Of a stretch of DNA of 61,901 nucleotides, positions 60,259 to 61,901 are shown piece after piece. Every line of letters begins with the position of its first letter. The stretch's first letter is position 1. The stretch is from Acidiferrobacterales bacterium (lineage in GTDB: Bacteria > Pseudomonadota > Gammaproteobacteria > Acidiferrobacterales > SZUA-150): positions 1 to 61,901 of the forward strand of contig CAMYII010000017.1 of NCBI GenBank assembly GCA_947258385.1. Reading direction: 5' to 3'. The notes below the pieces were generated by a model, which did no database searches, had not been told where the DNA came from, and was given only the letters and a program-made list of their open reading frames with translations. The position numbers and the translations under genes were made by a program.

Positions 60259-60813
60259 ATGCGTATTCTCGTTATATTGATGCTGCTCGGCGCGAATTCG
60301 ATTGTTCACGCGGACGCTATCGATTTGAATCTTAATGATGAAAGCGTTTATTTCGCTTACGTAATCGACTATGGCACGGCGGCGCTCGATATCGGCGCGC
60401 TCTACAAGGAACAGGACAATGACGATGAGGATTGGATCGCGCACCTCGGACTGGAGGCGGTCGGTGAGGAGTACTCGGGCGCCTCAACCTTGGAGGGCGG
60501 GCTAGGAGGAAGGATCTATGCCGCCTCGATCGGCGATGACGATGTGCTGGCCCTGGCCTTGGGCGGTCATGTGGGTATTTTTCCCGGCAGCGGGATGATC
60601 GGTTTTCGCCTCTACGGGTATTATGCGCCGGATATCCTGACCGGCGCCGATGCCGAGCGCTTCTGGGAGGCAGGCGCTCGGATCGATTTCAAGCTATTCG
60701 AGAATGCCAGGCTCTATGTCGGTTATCGCGAGATCGAAATGCGGCCCGAGGACAGCCGCAGATCCATCGAAGTGGACGATGAGGTGCACGTGGGCATCCA
60801 CATTCGTTTCTGA
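60259..60813 (+). CDS. YfaZ-like outer membrane protein
   Basis: 184 residues. Signal peptide (MRILVILMLLGANSIVHA), mature part begins DAIDLNLNDESVYFAYVI, an alternating-strand opening typical of the YfaZ family. Beta-strand pattern throughout (GLEAVGEEYSGASTLEGG, ARLYVGYREIEMRP) and an outer-membrane C-terminal Phe (HVGIHIRF). Start at 60259 chosen for GGAG 6 bases upstream and the signal peptide; a longer frame adds MEPF only. Substrate unknown. Confidence 0.85.
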   Translation: MRILVILMLLGANSIVHADAIDLNLNDESVYFAYVIDYGTAALDIGALYKEQDNDDEDWIAHLGLEAVGEEYSGASTLEGGLGGRIYAASIGDDDVLALALGGHVGIFPGSGMIGFRLYGYYAPDILTGADAERFWEAGARIDFKLFENARLYVGYREIEMRPEDSRRSIEVDDEVHVGIHIRF

Positions 60814-60941
60814 TGTCTCATGGGCCGGGCCGCACGCAGGCCGCGTGTACCTTTATCACAAGGGAGACGCGCCATCGCTTAGCGGGCGCTTGCACCGTTG
60901 CCGAGCCCGCGCATCCACGATGCCCGTCCGCTATTGACCGC

Positions 60942-61154
60942 CTACTTACGCCAATTGCGCACGACAAACGCGAGCGATATCAGGAATACGCCGATGGCGA
61001 TGCCGTATTGAGCATCATCTCTGTAGTAGTAGAAGCCGCTTTTAGTAAGATTGAAGTTGAACACGTTGAAGGCCACCAGAGCCGGGCCCAGTGTGAAGCC
61101 CGCGGCTTCGCCGATCTTAGTGAGTAGCTTGAAATTTATGTTATTCGCACTCAT
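60942..61154 (-). CDS. Small membrane protein of unknown function
   Basis: 70 residues from ATG 61154, which has AGGGGGA 8 bases upstream. Two hydrophobic segments (FTLGPALVAFNVFNFNL and QYGIAIGVFLISLAFVV) separated by a Tyr/Asp-rich turn suggest two short membrane helices, ending in basic RNWRK. Family not recognised. Convergent to the YfaZ-like gene. Confidence 0.65.
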   Translation of the reverse strand: MSANNINFKLLTKIGEAAGFTLGPALVAFNVFNFNLTKSGFYYYRDDAQYGIAIGVFLISLAFVVRNWRK

Positions 61155-61463
61155 CGTGAAAATCCCCCTTGGTTTTCTCTGAACGTTAGTTGCACTCATG
61201 ATCTGGATCACCTTTACCTTTGGTCTGTTGTGCGTCTACTGTAGCGAAAAAACGGCGCTTGTCATGGGCCCAAGTTTGCGGGCGGCCGTAAATCACCGAC
61301 AAACGGTGCCGGTGGATTTGTTGTGTGGTGAGTGTGACGGGCCGCGTGGCTGTGGCGTTGCCGGGGTCGGTGTCGTTCCGGATCCGCATCTTGCACGCAT
61401 TGTCGATCGGCCCGCCGCGACGCCCTTTATGCAACTGCAAAAACCGGGGAAATCACATGGCAT
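61155..61463. other. Intergenic region before the ABC-2 remnant
   Basis: About 310 bases without a supportable gene; open frames here have unlikely composition (Cys/Arg-rich) and do not match a family. It may include decayed upstream sequence of the permease. Confidence 0.35.
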
Positions 61464-61813
61464 ACCCCGCTGGCAATCCCTGTATTGTTCCTGGTTGGAC
61501 TGTGTTTTTCCGGACCGGCTATCGCGATGAACGCTTTTGCGCCGAGCTATGATTTTTTAATTACTATGTGACGCTGGTTCTTACTCCCATGTTTATCCTG
61601 TGCGGGGTTTTCTATCCCATCAGTTCGCTTCCCGGCGTGCGGCAGAGCGTTGTGCAGGCGCTGCCACTGACTCATGCTCTCGCCCTGGCGCGGCCACTGG
61701 CGGCCGGCCAGCCGTTGACCGATGTGTCGTTACACCTCAGTGTGTTGGTGGCCTACGCCGCGCTCGGTTATTACCTGGCGGTCATCCTCGTTCGGCGGCG
61801 ACTGATTGTGTGA
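61464..61813 (+). pseudogene. ABC-2 type (NodJ-like) permease remnant, frameshifted and 5'-truncated
   Basis: Two frames join to a NodJ-like C-terminal half. Frame A (to 61553) reads TPLAIPVLFLVGLCFSGP then AIAMNAFAPSYDF; frame B (from 61559) reads NYYVTLVLTPMFILCGVF, YPISSLPG, LPLTHALALARPLAAGQ and ends LVRRRLIV at the stop 61811-61813. The join is a run of six T (61553-61558): one extra T would give SYDFFNYYVTL, the family sequence. The N-terminal half (about 140 residues) of a normal permease is missing. Either a decayed gene, or a single-base sequencing error in an already truncated copy. Confidence 0.75.
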
Positions 61814-61901
61814 GCTTGAAATTGGGTTTCGACAGAGTCCGGCTCATCGGCTCGCGCTGGCGCCATGCCACGTTCAACGCCGGTACTGGACCGGCCCCGG
61901 C

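Noticed and set aside
61814-61901. Possible start of a further gene at the window end
   Set aside because: A short plus-strand frame runs open to the edge, but with fewer than 30 codons and no recognisable start or family it cannot be supported.

Overview
The window is a compact, roughly 60% GC stretch of a gammaproteobacterial chromosome, almost entirely core metabolism and cell-envelope genes. The evidence for Gammaproteobacteria is gene order: def-fmt-rsmB-DUF4390-ntrY-ntrX-trkA-trkH, LysM-dprA-smg-topA, and PBP1A / pilMNOPQ-aroKB-...-gltBD-hemE are arrangements of that class. A TorF-type porin beside P-II/AmtB, a cytochrome c5 and a YfaZ-type porin fit a free-living, respiring, possibly chemolithotrophic lineage (e.g. 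Chromatiales-like). That narrower placement is inference.

Layout. 58-10299 (minus): protein maturation and rRNA modification (def, fmt, rsmB), the NtrYX two-component pair and Trk potassium uptake. 10456-15915 (plus): a LysM protein, dprA, smg, topA. 16002-26026: envelope and assorted genes (mltA, an orphan membrane protein, rnd, a small lipoprotein, mpl, a Lon-substrate-domain protein, dsbA, an AlsS-type acetolactate synthase, tRNA-Arg(CCG), cytochrome c5). 26133-27921 (minus): comM/yifB and ubiK. 28290-30966 (plus): a nitrogen-status module with a sigma-54-type promoter, an NtrC-like site, a porin, P-II and AmtB. 31039-34051 (minus): a two-CDGSH protein and a c-di-GMP GGDEF/EAL protein. 34252-39639: polyamine genes speE and speA (divergent), a SPOR protein and argS. 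40064-44219 (minus): a lipoprotein, a conserved hypothetical and PBP1A. 44403-59535 (plus): pilMNOPQ, aroKB, a dNTPase, gltBD and hemE. 59623-61813: small uncharacterised genes, a porin-like protein and a decayed ABC-2 permease.

How it fits together: nitrogen is the recurring theme (NtrYX, P-II/AmtB under a likely sigma-54 promoter, GltBD, arginine decarboxylase). The PBP1A and pilM promoters lie back to back, so wall synthesis and the type IV pilus secretin complex are fired from one short region.

I found no CRISPR array, no intact mobile element, no phage and no obvious defence island. The unusual material is small: an NtrX with a missing GAFTGA loop and altered Walker B, a MITE-like inverted-repeat element, an imperfect palindromic repeat, a frameshifted transporter remnant, and several uncharacterised genes. 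I did not find a clear candidate for a wholly new multi-gene system. All family assignments come from reading the sequence; no database search was run.
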